A program made the position numbers and the translations under genes. Of a stretch of DNA of 64,000 bases, positions 33,471 through 45,541 are shown in pieces; position 1 is the first letter of the stretch; each line of letters starts with the position of its first letter. The DNA comes from Lactifluus volemus (lineage: Eukaryota; Basidiomycota; Agaricomycetes; Russulales; Russulaceae): NCBI GenBank assembly GCA_022376515.1, contig WTXI01000048.1, forward strand, positions 124,001-188,000. Direction: 5' to 3'. Under the pieces are notes generated by a model. That model did not search any database. It was not told where the DNA came from and was given only the letters and a program-made list of their open reading frames with translations.

Positions 33471-35248
33471 CTCTTTAGTCAACTTTTCCTTGTGAAAACA
33501 GAGTTGGGATTTGTTACTAGGGATCAGTGTCAAATTCTTGAATCTGTACGGGTATCAAGATATTCTTAACTAACTACTGTATGTTACTAAATCTAATGCA
33601 GCTCTTGGGTCATGGCGTGAAGAGGTGCAGGCACAGCATTATATAAGCGCCACTTCATGAATGCTGAACATCGCACACGAAGAGACATGGGACCTTGATC
33701 TGGGCATCGGTAGCTGGAATAACGTGATAACATCTGAAAAGCTTCCGCATGTTTCACAAACACTCGAGATGTTCGCGCCTTTCGAGAACTCGAAGGGTTG
33801 TCCGGCATTTTGGAAGCACCACCGGGCCAAGACCCACCCGGTCCCGGGCCGGTGCACTGCCAGTGCCAAAGTCGAGCCGTGGGTACCTTGACTTACACCC
33901 AGGGGTGCGACTGAGAACCGACCCGAAGCATCCACACCCTGGTATGCGAGTGATACCCAAAGGGTTACTTGGAGTAGTGTAGGAACTCACGGTGCATATC
34001 ACCGATTCACAGTCGATCAAGACTGTAGTACCCAAGCCAAAGTTTCTCAAGTAGCGGTCTCCCACTGGCACTACCCACTAAACAACCTCCTTTCAAATTA
34101 TCTGGTCACTGTGTATGCCTTGGCTATGGTCCTTTAGGGCCTTCTTTCCCCAGGTTGCTTCTTTTGTCCTTTGCCTCCAAGTTGCTATGACCCTATCACA
34201 ATTGATGATCGGTTTCCGCACGCCACCGGCGCGATTTCGGATGTTGAGCGGTGAGTACCTTGAATTCACCCATCACATCAGAAAACCAGCTAGCGACACA
34301 ACCCTAATATCTGTGTGCGAAAAGAGCACGGACCTCACAGTCCACCCTACCGCAAGCTGTTAGGCTACGCTCATAGGCTGCCACGCGAACTCTTGGCCGA
34401 GCACCGCAACAACGTAACTGTAAAGGTCAGCCTCAAGGATTGCCGGTCGCAACTTTGGTTACATGGAGACTACCCAGTGAGGACCATTCAGGCTTAGAGA
34501 GGTCATTTGTGTCCTTTTGAACATTTCCGCGACGTTCATGTTTCACGAACCGTCATGCACGCTAACTAACGTTTATGGGCGCTTATGTAGCGATCAACCG
34601 CCCCAGACTCCGAAATTATCGGGTCAGGTGTCCAAGTCAAGCGCCGTGAATAACCCTGGAGTGGTTCAGAGCTGCCGATGGACGCACCAGGGTATCAGCG
34701 CAGTGCCGGACGCCGGACGCTCCATCTTGTACCGATTGGAAGACTTCCAATATGTCCAGGTTTAAAGATTTGTTGTATTGACAAGTCATCAGGCCTGGGA
34801 ACTATCATACTTGGTGGGAATCGGAGTGGCTGGGTTATGGGCAAATTTTAATGTATGGTGAGATTGGCCATACTAGGTTGCAGCGAGGCAAATCGTGTGC
34901 AATGTTGCTACACGGAGGAACAGCTGCGTACGGTGACAGTGTGCCCTCTCCTCCAAGTGTTGCATGCAGCAGCAAAGGTCTGACGAATGGTATTGTTCCA
35001 GCTCATTTCGGGTGTATGCTATTATATATATATATTACCGATGATCACCCAAGCGACTAATATAGAGGCACGTTCTGTCGTCGGTTATCCGGTCTAATGA
35101 CAAGCGAATCCTGTTCTGGATTGCTGTCCCTACAACAGTGATTCTGATGATTAACGTTAGCATACCTGGGAAAGACCGGGGCGAGCCAGGAGGATGTCGG
35201 AACTTGCGCCCATTTTGCGTGGCTTGACGGGTTATACGTTTCCGGAAG
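33471..35248. other. Intergenic, no gene recognised
   Basis: About 1.8 kb between the truncated copy and the intact gene. Short unsupported frames only; an AT-dinucleotide run lies at about 35020-35035. Confidence 0.4.
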
Positions 35249-37402
35249 GTGATTGTTGCGCCAGGCTTCTGTCGGATCACCTGGCTGCCATGGGTGCGCT
35301 TGGGTGTTCTCTACATATACCTGCCCCACACAACCCCCGATAGCCCCCACTCTCATTTCCCCAGCTTCTCTGACCAGCCGCTCCCCTTCGCGCCTCAATC
35401 GCGTACTCCAAATCTCTCCGAAATTGTTATCAAGCTGGCTCTCACAGACCAGACAATCGATGCGGATTTCCGGGATGCGTGAGTACACGTGATCTGGCTG
35501 CAGTATATTACTAATACGCGCGTTCAATCGTTGAGCTTGTTAACAAGGGTATGTATATGTTTCAAGCTCGCACAATTGGTTGCGCCAACTGCGTTGAGAA
35601 TAGTATGTCGGATTGGCAAGCTTCACAGTGCTTGTGTGGGATCACATTATCACATTCTCCGATGAGGTGCTGTGGCCGCGTGTTCCTCATGTAGATCTCG
35701 ACTCTGAATGAGTTGTTAACAGGTTGAATACATATGGAAGCGACCAAAGGGGCTGGGTGAGTTTACGCTGTGGCTACTACATGTCATAGGGTTGAGAAAT
35801 TTGGACTCCCTCAAGCTGCCTACCTCTTTCTCTTGGTTAGCACCTCAGTTAGATCCATCTCTGTGCTTCTGACTCTAAGTCGCATGTAAACTCAGAACCG
35901 TTATCTCACGCCTTCAAGTTTCGTTGTTAATCTTTGGGCCTACTATCGCACGACTTGGACCTTACAGGTGAGTCCGCTTTATCCTTGAGAGCTTGAGAGC
36001 TTGCGATCTTGAGAGTTGAGAGCTGATGAGCTTAATTACGTAATTACTAGTCGTGAGTGACATATCCTTTGCCTTTTCACTACTACGCGATCCTGATTGG
36101 AGCTCAAAGATGTAGTCACTTTGTTCGGTACGAAGGGGCTATGACCATGATAGGAATCACAATAGTGGCCCTGATGATGTTCTTGCGGTGAGTATATCCA
36201 AAGAATGTGTGTACCGATAGCAAATTCTTAAGATTCCTAATTTGGCTTTTGCACGTGATCGTACTAGCATTCGTGTTCTGTATCAAGGGATCTGGGAAGT
36301 CCAGGCCGTCGTACTCGCTATCCTCTTTACGTTCATCGGTGTCAACTCATGGCTGATAACGCGTGGTATTCGTACGTCTGTCCTAGTAGCACATCCTCCG
36401 TTAAACTGACCTGGTACAGCCGTGTACCATCCGGCGTATCCCCTAGTAGATTCGTGTACCATGATCATTGATCCGAAAGTGTCAGTGGTCATCTCCATGC
36501 CACATACTTTGAGGATTTGACAAACCAATATAGCGGCCCAATCGCATCATCAACAGCCTGGCTTCCACTCTTGTACGACACGGTTGTGGTCACTCTCACC
36601 CTTAAACGCACGGTCAGTTACCTAGACTCAAGCAATCCCGGTCATATTTTCCGCGTCCTCCTTCGTGAAGGCTTGCTGTACTACAGGTGCGTATGTACCC
36701 GCTTGACCTACGATCTTCTTCCACTCAGCAAGCCCGGAAACAGCGTAATTTGTACTATCACCTTGACATTTACGATCATGATTGTGTCGACTACACAATC
36801 AATTAGAAACGTGACTGGGCAGTAAGTCTTCACCCACATCTCCGTGTACTTCTCGTTCATGTCACCCTAATCTTCGTGGCGTACCCTACCAGACTCGAGC
36901 TCTGGTACGCAACTTCCTGTTTCTTGGACTTGACCCCCCACCTTCCCTCACTCACTTGATACATCCTGCGTCGTTCAGTATCACCGTGGCAATGCTATCG
37001 CGCATTACGCTGCACTTAAAGGGCTACCACGACCGGCGGGACGGCGTCATTCATTCAACTCCAATTCATAACCGCTTGTTTGATCGACGTTACTCTACTA
37101 TGCCCGACACTTCCATCATTGCATTTGCCCCAGGCCGCACCGTGCATGTGCAGTCGCCTCGGGAACCACATGCTGCCTTCCTGCAGGGACGTCGCGAATA
37201 TCCACCTGCGGGGTTGGGGATTGAGGAGTCCTTCATGTTGGATACGTTGTCGGTGACCACGACCCTACGTACGGAGGAGCCAACTACGTTGGGTTACATG
37301 GGGCACACACTGGCAAAAGAGCCACCGCCAGAGTTCGAGCAACTCGGCGTAGATGGCGGCGTGCGGCTGCCAGTGATCCCGACCGACTTGGACAAAAGTT
37401 AA
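35249..37402 (+). CDS. DUF6533-type multi-spanning membrane protein, many small exons; N-terminus unresolved
   Basis: The exons spell a well-known Agaricomycete family: VWDHIITF-SDE (35629-35666), VEYIWKRPKGL (35723-35756), AYLFLL (35816-35835), NRYLTPSSFVVNLWAYYRT (35896-35967), FVRYEGAMTMIGITIVALMM (ending 36187), RVLYQGIWEVQAVVLAILF (36268-36371), PVYHPAYPLVDSCTMIIDP (36420-36480), STAWLPLLYDTVVVTL (36534-36686), ICTITLTFTIMIVSTTQS (36744-36831), a 12-nt exon (36893-36904) and AMLSRITLHLK with the cytosolic tail (36979-37402). About seven membrane helices; function unknown. The first exon (before 35478) has no in-frame ATG, and the join before CSHFVRYEG does not keep phase as read, so the 5' model is incomplete or carries an indel. 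Confidence 0.75.
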
Positions 37403-37970
37403 GAATCGGGTGTTGTTCCTGGGCGATGAGGAACCTGCTCAAGGGCATGAGCTGCATCGTGCAAAAGCCAGAGAGTGGGTGCGGTTGGAGAGAGAACACG
37501 CAGCGTGAAGTAGTAGTGATCTGCCATCTGAATGTCTCCTGGAGGGACGATTGACTCGGATACGACACGGAAGTATTGTATTTCCTTAATTGTAAAAAGC
37601 AGCTTCGTCACGTGGAAAGGGTGGCTGATATTTATGACCCTTGCAGTGTAACTTACGAGATCCGACAAACCCGAAGTTTTCTGATGTATTTAGCGGAACA
37701 TGATACAGTTTGAATGTTTGCGCCCGACGCTCGCCCGAAGAATACACATCGTGATCACGAATCAAAATCAAAATCAAAAGAGAACTCCACTCAATCACTC
37801 AATAATTAAGGGGGGTATCAGACCGACTAGTACAGTAACATGTAGGGGGGTGACTTTATGCTCTAAGGAGTGTCAATGTAGAGAAATGGTATTTGGATGC
37901 TGAAAATAACGAGAGTGTGGAGCAAACGCGGGGGAAATATACAAAAATACAACACAACCCAAAGGTCTTC
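37403..37970. other. Intergenic between convergent genes
   Basis: 568 bp shared by the 3' ends of the DUF6533-type gene and the kinase. It contains a short AATCAAAATCAAAATCAAAA direct repeat at about 37760. No gene was seen. Confidence 0.4.
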
Positions 37971-40900
37971 TCAGCGTCGTCCCGTACCAATCCCAGCCTG
38001 CCACGGAATCTCCCCGATTCGCAACCGCGGCGACAATCCCCGGCTGGTACTAGCGTTGGTACCCGCGCTCGTAATGCGGGGATTTAGCGGTCCGGTACCA
38101 AAAGGAGGTGAAGGGGTGTGGATGCCGGACGTATCGCTCGCCGTGCGCCGCGCACGTTTTTTGGGCGCAATAGAGCTCTTCGACGCGTCGGTGCCCCTGA
38201 GAGACGGCTTGAGAGCTGGCGCAAGGCTGGGCTCGATCTCGCGCGCGAGCTCGCGGACGAGCACCGCACCGTCGTTGCGCCGCAGCGATGCGACGGTCTC
38301 GTGAATGCCGTACCGCTCGACGAGCAGCGCGCGGTTTGGGTGCACGTCGCAGACTGTGCGCAGGATGCGCAGCAAGTTGAGCTTCACGACCGCCTTGCTG
38401 TTGCCCAATTTTTCTGTGATGCGCCGGAAGAACTGTGCTTTGGCGACGCCAATGGCGATCGACGTCGAAATGCGGCAAATCTTGAGGAAAGGATCCAGTA
38501 AGTTCTCAAACGAGCCCGCTTTGGCAGAGACGAAACACTTGAGGAGCGCGTCGAGTGACTTGGGTTTAGCCAATTGGTCCTCCACACGGGCAGTCTCTTC
38601 TTGAAGCCTGCGGCCGACCAAAAACTAGATCAGTCGGCCGTTCGGGTACATCAGATCCATGGTCTTACCATGATAGAATGGACTCAAGAGCGCTGACTTG
38701 AAAGTAAGGATCTGTAAGAAGATTGACATACATCGTCAACCCGTCGTGCTGCCGCAACAACATCCGACAGCTCTTCCCTGCACTGGCGAGGTCGCAGAGG
38801 ATAGGAAGCGCGAACTGTCTGAGAGGAGAACTAGACTCGATCACGCGCATGAGTAGAGGTATGATGCCGGCCTGTGCGGCCTCCTCCTGTCTACCCTTAT
38901 TCAGGCGACATAGGTTGTAGCACGTCTGGAATACGTGGTTTGACATTTCCTGAGGGAAAATGGACGTTAGTATCGGTTGTGGGTCATCCAGTGAACGTGT
39001 CGTCGACGTGCCGTGCTGTGGGTCCCCGAACTCTGCTCGTCAAGTATCCGGGTCAAGATCTCGATAGCATTGGCATTTTGAAGAACGTCGAGCAACGTTG
39101 CGTTCATCGACAGATGCTTGATTGCTTTGAGCATATGAACAAGATACTCTGGTTCGAGGAGTTCGCATGCACGTAACAGACCTAAGTGTATTCAAACTCG
39201 GTCAGCAAGAGATCATGCACCAAGTTACCCTGACCAGACACGCACGTCGGACGACCTTTCGCGTGCCAAGCGCATTACGGACATGGATATCGGACTGCGA
39301 AACCTGACAGAACACAAGCAATATTTGGATAATTTTCCGTTTCATGTCTGCCGCCGCCTCGCCACGGCTCGCCATTACGTTCAGAAGGGCAGATGACAGC
39401 GGATCGAGCAAGCCCTCTCGGATGAACAGCCGACAAAAATCATTCTTCGTGGAGGTCGGACTTTGCAGCTCGAACACAGAGCCGATTCCGTTGAGAGCGT
39501 GTACAATCAACTCGCTCTGCTCGGCGAAGTCCTCATCGAGAAGGTCGACGAGAACTTTCAATCCCCGACATCTGGTTTACGAGAAGAGAGCAAAAGGAGA
39601 AATTCGTTGTAAGAGTGCGCCTGATCAAGCACGAACGATGGAAAAGACGTACGAGATGAACATCTGCAACGTCAGCACCGATGTGTGGCATAGCAACTGG
39701 ATGAAGTTCGAGGCTTGCAACCGGCACTCGGAAGGATACCTTTTTGAGGTAAAGCCTACGGGGGTGAATGAAATTGACATAGCCGTCTTGACCGCATCGG
39801 GGCATGACTACGCACCCATCATTACGGGAATACCACTACCACGAGAGGTCAGTTTCCTCCGATGCCTAGACTATATGAGAGGAGCTGCGCACCCTATAAG
39901 GCAGAATCCCTCCAGAAAGCCTGCATCACCCGTGACTAGCTATCAACGGCCGAAGGGTCAGCATGTAGTGCAAATGTGTGGTGTTAGAAAGACATCCGCG
40001 CGTCGCTCACCAGATTGATGATCTGTAGTAACCGCATGATAACCTCGCGGGACCCCCGCCCTTCTAAAACTTCCAATATCGCAAGCATCCCATGCGCTGA
40101 AACCAATTGGCTCTGCATCTCTGGAGCGTCGGACATGACACTCAACTTTATTTTTTATTTTTCGGTGATAAACAGGTGACCATCAGCACATCCCAAACGC
40201 AGATTCAGAGGTGAGAGGAGACAATGGACGTACGAGCTGGTCACAGGCGTCTCGGAGCTGGAAGTCGGGCGCTGATGGCGTCAGTTCATCGATGAGCAAG
40301 TTGACTGCAGTGGTGAGCCGTGCGTATTTGTCACGCTGTAAATTGGCTTCCAAATCATCCTCTGCAAAGCCCTCGTCGATCTGTGATGGACATGTTAACC
40401 ACAGCCGCCTTGCCACGTAGCCCACTTACTCACCTCTGCAAAAGGATCCTCCTCATCAGTGTCTTGATCCCCGAGCTGACAGAAGATCAGTACGACCGCA
40501 CCGCGGCAGTCCATAGACAAACATGGCCCACCCAAGACTTGTTAGATAGTCGTGTATTGAGCTGCAGCGTCTGTATCGGATGTTCAAGAGCTGTGTAGGC
40601 AGTCAATTCAGCTAGGAAAGGTCACGCAAAGATTCAAACACGCACAAGACCCGTTTGGCTTGCCAAATACGTCATCGTAGTCTTCATCGTCGTCCTCTGC
40701 ATACTTGTTGAACTCTTGGCTGGCTAGCCTCCGCGCGTCAGACTTGCCAAACGACCCACTGGAGGATCCTGCAAATGATGGAGAGCGGGAATGTGAGCGC
40801 GTTCTCGGTGGGGCCGTCAACGGTGACGCGGAGGGAAGAACTACTGGGTTCAGCGGATGTGATTGCGCGCGTGAGTGCCCGGGCGCGCGCACGTCGGGCA

Positions 40901-42965
40901 ACGGTGCAGACTTGGCACCGGGAGATGCAGGCGCCAGCCCGATGGTCTTAATGTCGTCAGGATGGAAGAGACCGCGGCGGACGGAGGTTTTCATCTTAAA
41001 ATCGGCAAACTTCTCCTGCCATTCATCATCCTCATCGATAGCAAGATCCGAGTAGTCCTCGACAATCGGTCCTATTTCCTGGGATGGGGACTTGGAAATG
41101 ATCCCTGGCGCTGAGCGAGGAGAACGGTTTGTGGGCCGAATCGTTTGTGCATTGTCATCATGTTCAGGTTGCCTTTCTTCATCCGCCGTCGACTTTTCGA
41201 GAGCTGAAAACGGAAGTGAGCTTTACGTCAAGGCGAAGATGACTTGTATGGATGACAACATACCTTGCAGCTTGGAGAATGATATGCCTTCCTCAAAATC
41301 ATCGTCCCAGTTGTCTGTCTGTTCTTCGGGCTGGCTTAGGACAGCAGGCAAAGGAAGGGCAAGAGGCGCAGCATTCTTGGCAGCAGCAGGTGGAACTACC
41401 TTCCTTGCAGCAGACGAGCCCGGTAGGGCACTCAAAGAGGACGCGAGGGCAACCGGCGAAGATGGCTCACTAAAACGTGGCTTGATAGGAGAGGCGGGTG
41501 ATTCCTGTCGAGCAACGTCTAGGTGGTTACGCCCGCCATGTTTCGAAGGGCGGGAAGGAGCTAGATAACGATGCGGTTGCCGGTCAGCCTGGACACGGAC
41601 GCAAATCGCAGACTCACATCTGAGCGCCTCATTCCACTCTTGTACCTTGAGCACGGCTTCATCAAAGTTGTAATTACTCAGTGGACGCGACCCTTCTATC
41701 TGTCCATTCGCGCGCTTCCCGTCGGACATCTGCTTTTTCGCGGAAAGCATCCATGGATGACGTAAAAGTTTCTTGGCAGATATTCGGAGGTTGCAATCTT
41801 TCTGAAAACAATGGTAAAGGAAGTCCTTGACGATGGGCGATGCGCCTTCGGGAATCGGTGGGGAGTCATCCTGGACAATTCGGTAGAGTGCTTGCATAGG
41901 TTTCAAGGCATGGTATGGGGGACGGCCTTCCAAAAGTTCAATGACGGTACATCCAACGCTCCTGCATAGCAACAACATCAGCCAAACGAGTCAACCCTGA
42001 GCCTGTTTTTAAAAATCACCAAATGTCCGATGCGGTCGTCGCACCACACTGCTCGATAACCTCGGGCGCCACTGAATGGTTGGGGTCAAATAAGGTGTGC
42101 GACACGTGTAGTACGGGAGACCGGACGTACTCCAGTACGGGCTTCCAACAACGGCGTCATCACTTGCCGCGCCGGCGGTCGTCGTGTTGCTCGCCACACC
42201 AAAGTCGGCAAGTTTAACAGCGCCATCTTTAGTCGTCAGGATGTTGGCCCCTTTGATGTCTCGATGGATCACACCCTGATCGTGTAGGTACACAAGACCG
42301 TCGAGGACTTGAGAGATATAAACCGCGACGAGGTTTTCGGGGAACTTTCCGAATCGTTTGCAGATATTATGCAGAGAACCATTCTCGCAAAACCTTGAGA
42401 CACGTCAGGGAAAATGGTACGTGAATGAGAGCGTTCATGCACGGGCGCGTACTCCAAGATGATGTATAGATATTCTGGAGTTTTGACAAAGCCCTTATAC
42501 TTGACGATGTTTGGGTGCTGTACTCAACGGAATGAATTTATCGACCCAACCAGAAAAATGCGCATACATTGAGGTTTTTCAGCAAATCGATCTCGGACTA
42601 CAAAGGAGCGTGAACTAGGGGTACAAGCAAGACGAAGAGACAGGACGAACCATAATCTGGCCAAGTTCACCCTTGGGGATGTTACTGAGCTGTATTTCCT
42701 TGACAGCAACGGTCTCCCCAGTTGCCCAATTGAGGGCACCTGAACGGGATCCAAGCGAGTGTGAGGGGGAGGGGGACGCGTATAGGACGCGACTTACGGT
42801 AAACCTGGCCAAACGCGCCCTTTCCCAGAGAATCACCGAGTTGCTACGCGTAAGTTGGTCAGAAATACTCCAGGCCGTGACTAGGGGGGTAGGGAGTATC
42901 GCGCGCACATAATCATTGAGTACTTTGGAATTGGATGATACATAGGGTGTCGTTAAACTGGTCAT
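37971..42965 (-). CDS. sepH: Septation-initiation-network protein kinase, Cdc7/SepH type, with C-terminal ARM repeats
   Basis: A 5-kb multi-exon minus-strand gene starting [20 protein letters not shown] at 42965. The kinase domain is complete: [11 protein letters not shown] (P-loop), ETVAVKEIQ (catalytic Lys), [71 protein letters not shown] and [13 protein letters not shown] Ser/Pro-rich linker with an acidic patch ([14 protein letters not shown]) follows. Helical repeats follow: [56 protein letters not shown] and [20 protein letters not shown]. This order (Ste-type kinase then armadillo-like region) matches fission yeast Cdc7 and Aspergillus SepH, which act at the spindle pole body to trigger septation. 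Exon ends were checked in the kinase part only. Confidence 0.9.
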
Positions 42966-44263
42966 GAAATTGGCCTCGCCTCGTCGTCGATGGTGTATGT
43001 TATGATGTTGGTTTCAGTCGGTCACGATACAGCACTACAGTACCAGCGCTCAGCGCTCATCAACAACCGAGTACATTCTCATTCTGGTCGACAACTGTCA
43101 CTCTGCTTCAGCCACTGTCTCTCAATGTACCTAGATAGGTCTTGCCACGGGAACAAACGGTACCCAATTTGTTTTTTTTCCGTTTCATCTCATCAAGAGG
43201 CTGCACTGTACTGCACCCAGGCACGGTCACTGATAGGTGACGTGCTTGCTGCAGCCGCTAATCATGTTGTAGTCATGTTGGCTGGTCCGGCTCGAGTCAC
43301 AGGCGTTGTTCTGTCGGCGTGGACGTCTCAACCCATTCAGATTAATGACTCGAGCTCGACGCGCGTCGGACTACACGTGGGCACCACTGTATGGTTCAAT
43401 AGCTCCAAGGTTTGTAACCCATGCCCGTGCTTCGCCTTCGGCACTTGTTTGATGCGCCCACACGGTCACCGCCCCACAACGAGCTGCGGACGATTACTGT
43501 ATTGACCCGAACTTGGGTATTTTATCTGCGCCGGTGACCGTGGGGTGGCGATGACACCCTCAAGGATCGATCTTTAGATTCTTTGATGATGAGGGGGCGG
43601 TTGGAACTGGCCGCCGAATATGTTTTTATTTTTTGAGAGAACGACGTGTACGTCTGGGGATAACTGGACTGTGCTACAGTCAACGTGAGCAAAGTCAACG
43701 AACCATGTTATCGGGTTAGGGTTGATGATTGTGAAAGGGGCGATGACGCCGCCACGTTCTCGTCGCTTTGGCGATCCCCTCAGATCGTACCCAGACAGAT
43801 GGACTTCCCGCTGTCCTGGAGACAAAGGTCATACTCATGGGCTCAGTTTGGCATAGAAGCAGGTAACGCTGTCGCCCAAGAAGCCTCCTGTGCAGTCCCC
43901 CGGAATCCGCTCCCCCCTCCCCCCCCAGATTCCGAGATCCCCGCACGCGTGCGGTGTGGCCTCGCCCTTTCCAACTTTGGACCTTGGTCGCATCTGTTGC
44001 CGTCAGAATGTTTTCGACTATTACGTGCGACTGTAGCAACATCGGTTTCGATGTTAATATTAGGTACAATAACGCCATTACAGTAAATGCCTATGATGAT
44101 AATAACTTTCCTGGAGTACGTTTCCTACAAATGTCAATGTGTGCGACTATAAAACACCTCGATCATCCATGCGTGCCATCCGTGGATCAAAAGCAAAAAA
44201 AAAAAAAAACGATAGGAGGTTGAGAGATCTGACAGATGATAAATAAATTGTCCCAGTAGTGCT
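42966..44263. other. Intergenic
   Basis: 1.3 kb between two minus-strand genes: promoter of the kinase and 3' flank of the bHLH gene. A run of 16 A lies at about 44195-44210. The open frame at 43685-44086 has no motif. No gene supported. Confidence 0.4.
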
Positions 44264-45541
44264 CTACTTGCCTTCGTCGCTTGGCACTTCCGCCTTTGGT
44301 GCCGCGTCATCTTCAAGTTCATCATCATCATCATCGTTATCATCATCTCCGACGACGCCGACGTCGCCAGTGTTTGGATCATTGTGTCGATCCATGAGTT
44401 CCTTAGCTTGCCTCACATTCTCTGCTCGTAGTCGCTCATTTTCGGCTGTAAGTTCTCGGATATATTTGATAGCTGGGGCGATGCAAAAGATCGATCAGTG
44501 CCGGTCATCGTATACGTGTTCAGATCACGACGTACCGCTGAGCGTTACATACGCTTTAGCCTGGCGCTCCGGTGGGCGCATGTGTTCGGGAAGTGCATCA
44601 CGTAGCTGCGTCATTGCGTCCTTGTTCTGTGCCCTGTAATGACGGACGTTCATCTTCTTCTTGTACTTCTTCTTAGCCTCGCTCTCGCTTGGCTCGGGTG
44701 AAATCGCCCTCCCTCCGAACCCGGGGATGCCGCCCCGAGCATCTCGGACGCCTTGCGTTTCCGACCAGGTGGCGTTCGCCTTTGCATCGGGGACATTCCG
44801 GGTGCTGTTGCTTCATGCGTGTCTCCAGGTGTAGAATTGATAAATGCAGCCGTTTGGATGGGCACCCGGGCACCCGAAACTGATGCGGCTGTGCCTTGTG
44901 GCGACGCCACTGTTCCACTCTGTCCCGCAGCGCGCGCATGTGGACTGTTTGTCGGAGAGCGGGAAAAAGAGGTCCGGGAGACGGGCGAGGGTTCTCTCGA
45001 GGAGATGTATGAGGCGAGACGTTTATGCCCATGCGACGCTAAGTGAAACTGGGAATACCTTGGGGGGTCCACGTGAGTCACGGTGCCAAGCAATGTAACC
45101 GGAGGCATGATACTTGCGGGATAAGAGAACCCCTTCGGTCGAGAGCTGCACTACTACTGCGTGGGCGCGGGGCCGAGGGCGTCGACTCGTATGTATCTGT
45201 AATGGCGACGGGCTCAGAGTGTGGTGAATGATTGACGCGTAGCCCCGTCACGACACCACGTTCGCGATGTGAGCTCTCGAGAGCATCAAATGTACTCGAG
45301 TTACGTCTAGGGCGATGAGCAACAAGAAGGGTCCAAAGATATGGATTCCGTACCGAACATCGTCGACTAGTTCCACGTCTGTGCGTGGCTTGTTGCTCCC
45401 AGCAGAACTTCCGTCCCATGATGGGCTCCCGTTGAGACGAGAACCTCGACGGGAGGGGTATTGGTTATGATTCTTTCTTGAGGGAGATATATCGAACGAG
45501 CTGATGGGGGGCAAGGTGATCCGTTCATGCGCATTGGTCAT
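44264..45541 (-). CDS. bHLH-zipper transcription factor (367 aa after one frameshift), 4 exons
   Basis: Minus-strand exons 45541-45354, 45306-45114, 45048-44536 and 44472-44264. It starts MTNAHERITLPPISSFDISP. A Ser/Pro-rich region with a basic cluster (PGRKRKASEM) leads to a bHLH at about 255-310: KKMNVRHYRAQNKDAMTQLR, then DALPEHMRPPERQAKAYVTL, then AIKYIRELTAENERLRAEN. The second helix runs into a zipper-like stretch, and the tail is an acidic Asp run (GDDDNDDDDDELEDD). Exon 3 needs one more base near 44705: upstream it reads SEGG, then the frame slips, and SPEPSESEAKKK continues in another frame. Phase of all other joins is right only if a base is added. It is probably an intact gene with an assembly indel, otherwise a recent pseudogene. 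Confidence 0.75.

Noticed and set aside
35057..35527. 156-codon minus-strand frame
   Set aside because: Overlaps the first exon region of the DUF6533-type gene in antisense and has no family content.
44320..44345. Trinucleotide ATC/TCA repeat as a microsatellite
   Set aside because: It encodes the acidic Asp run of the bHLH protein on the minus strand, so it is explained by coding.
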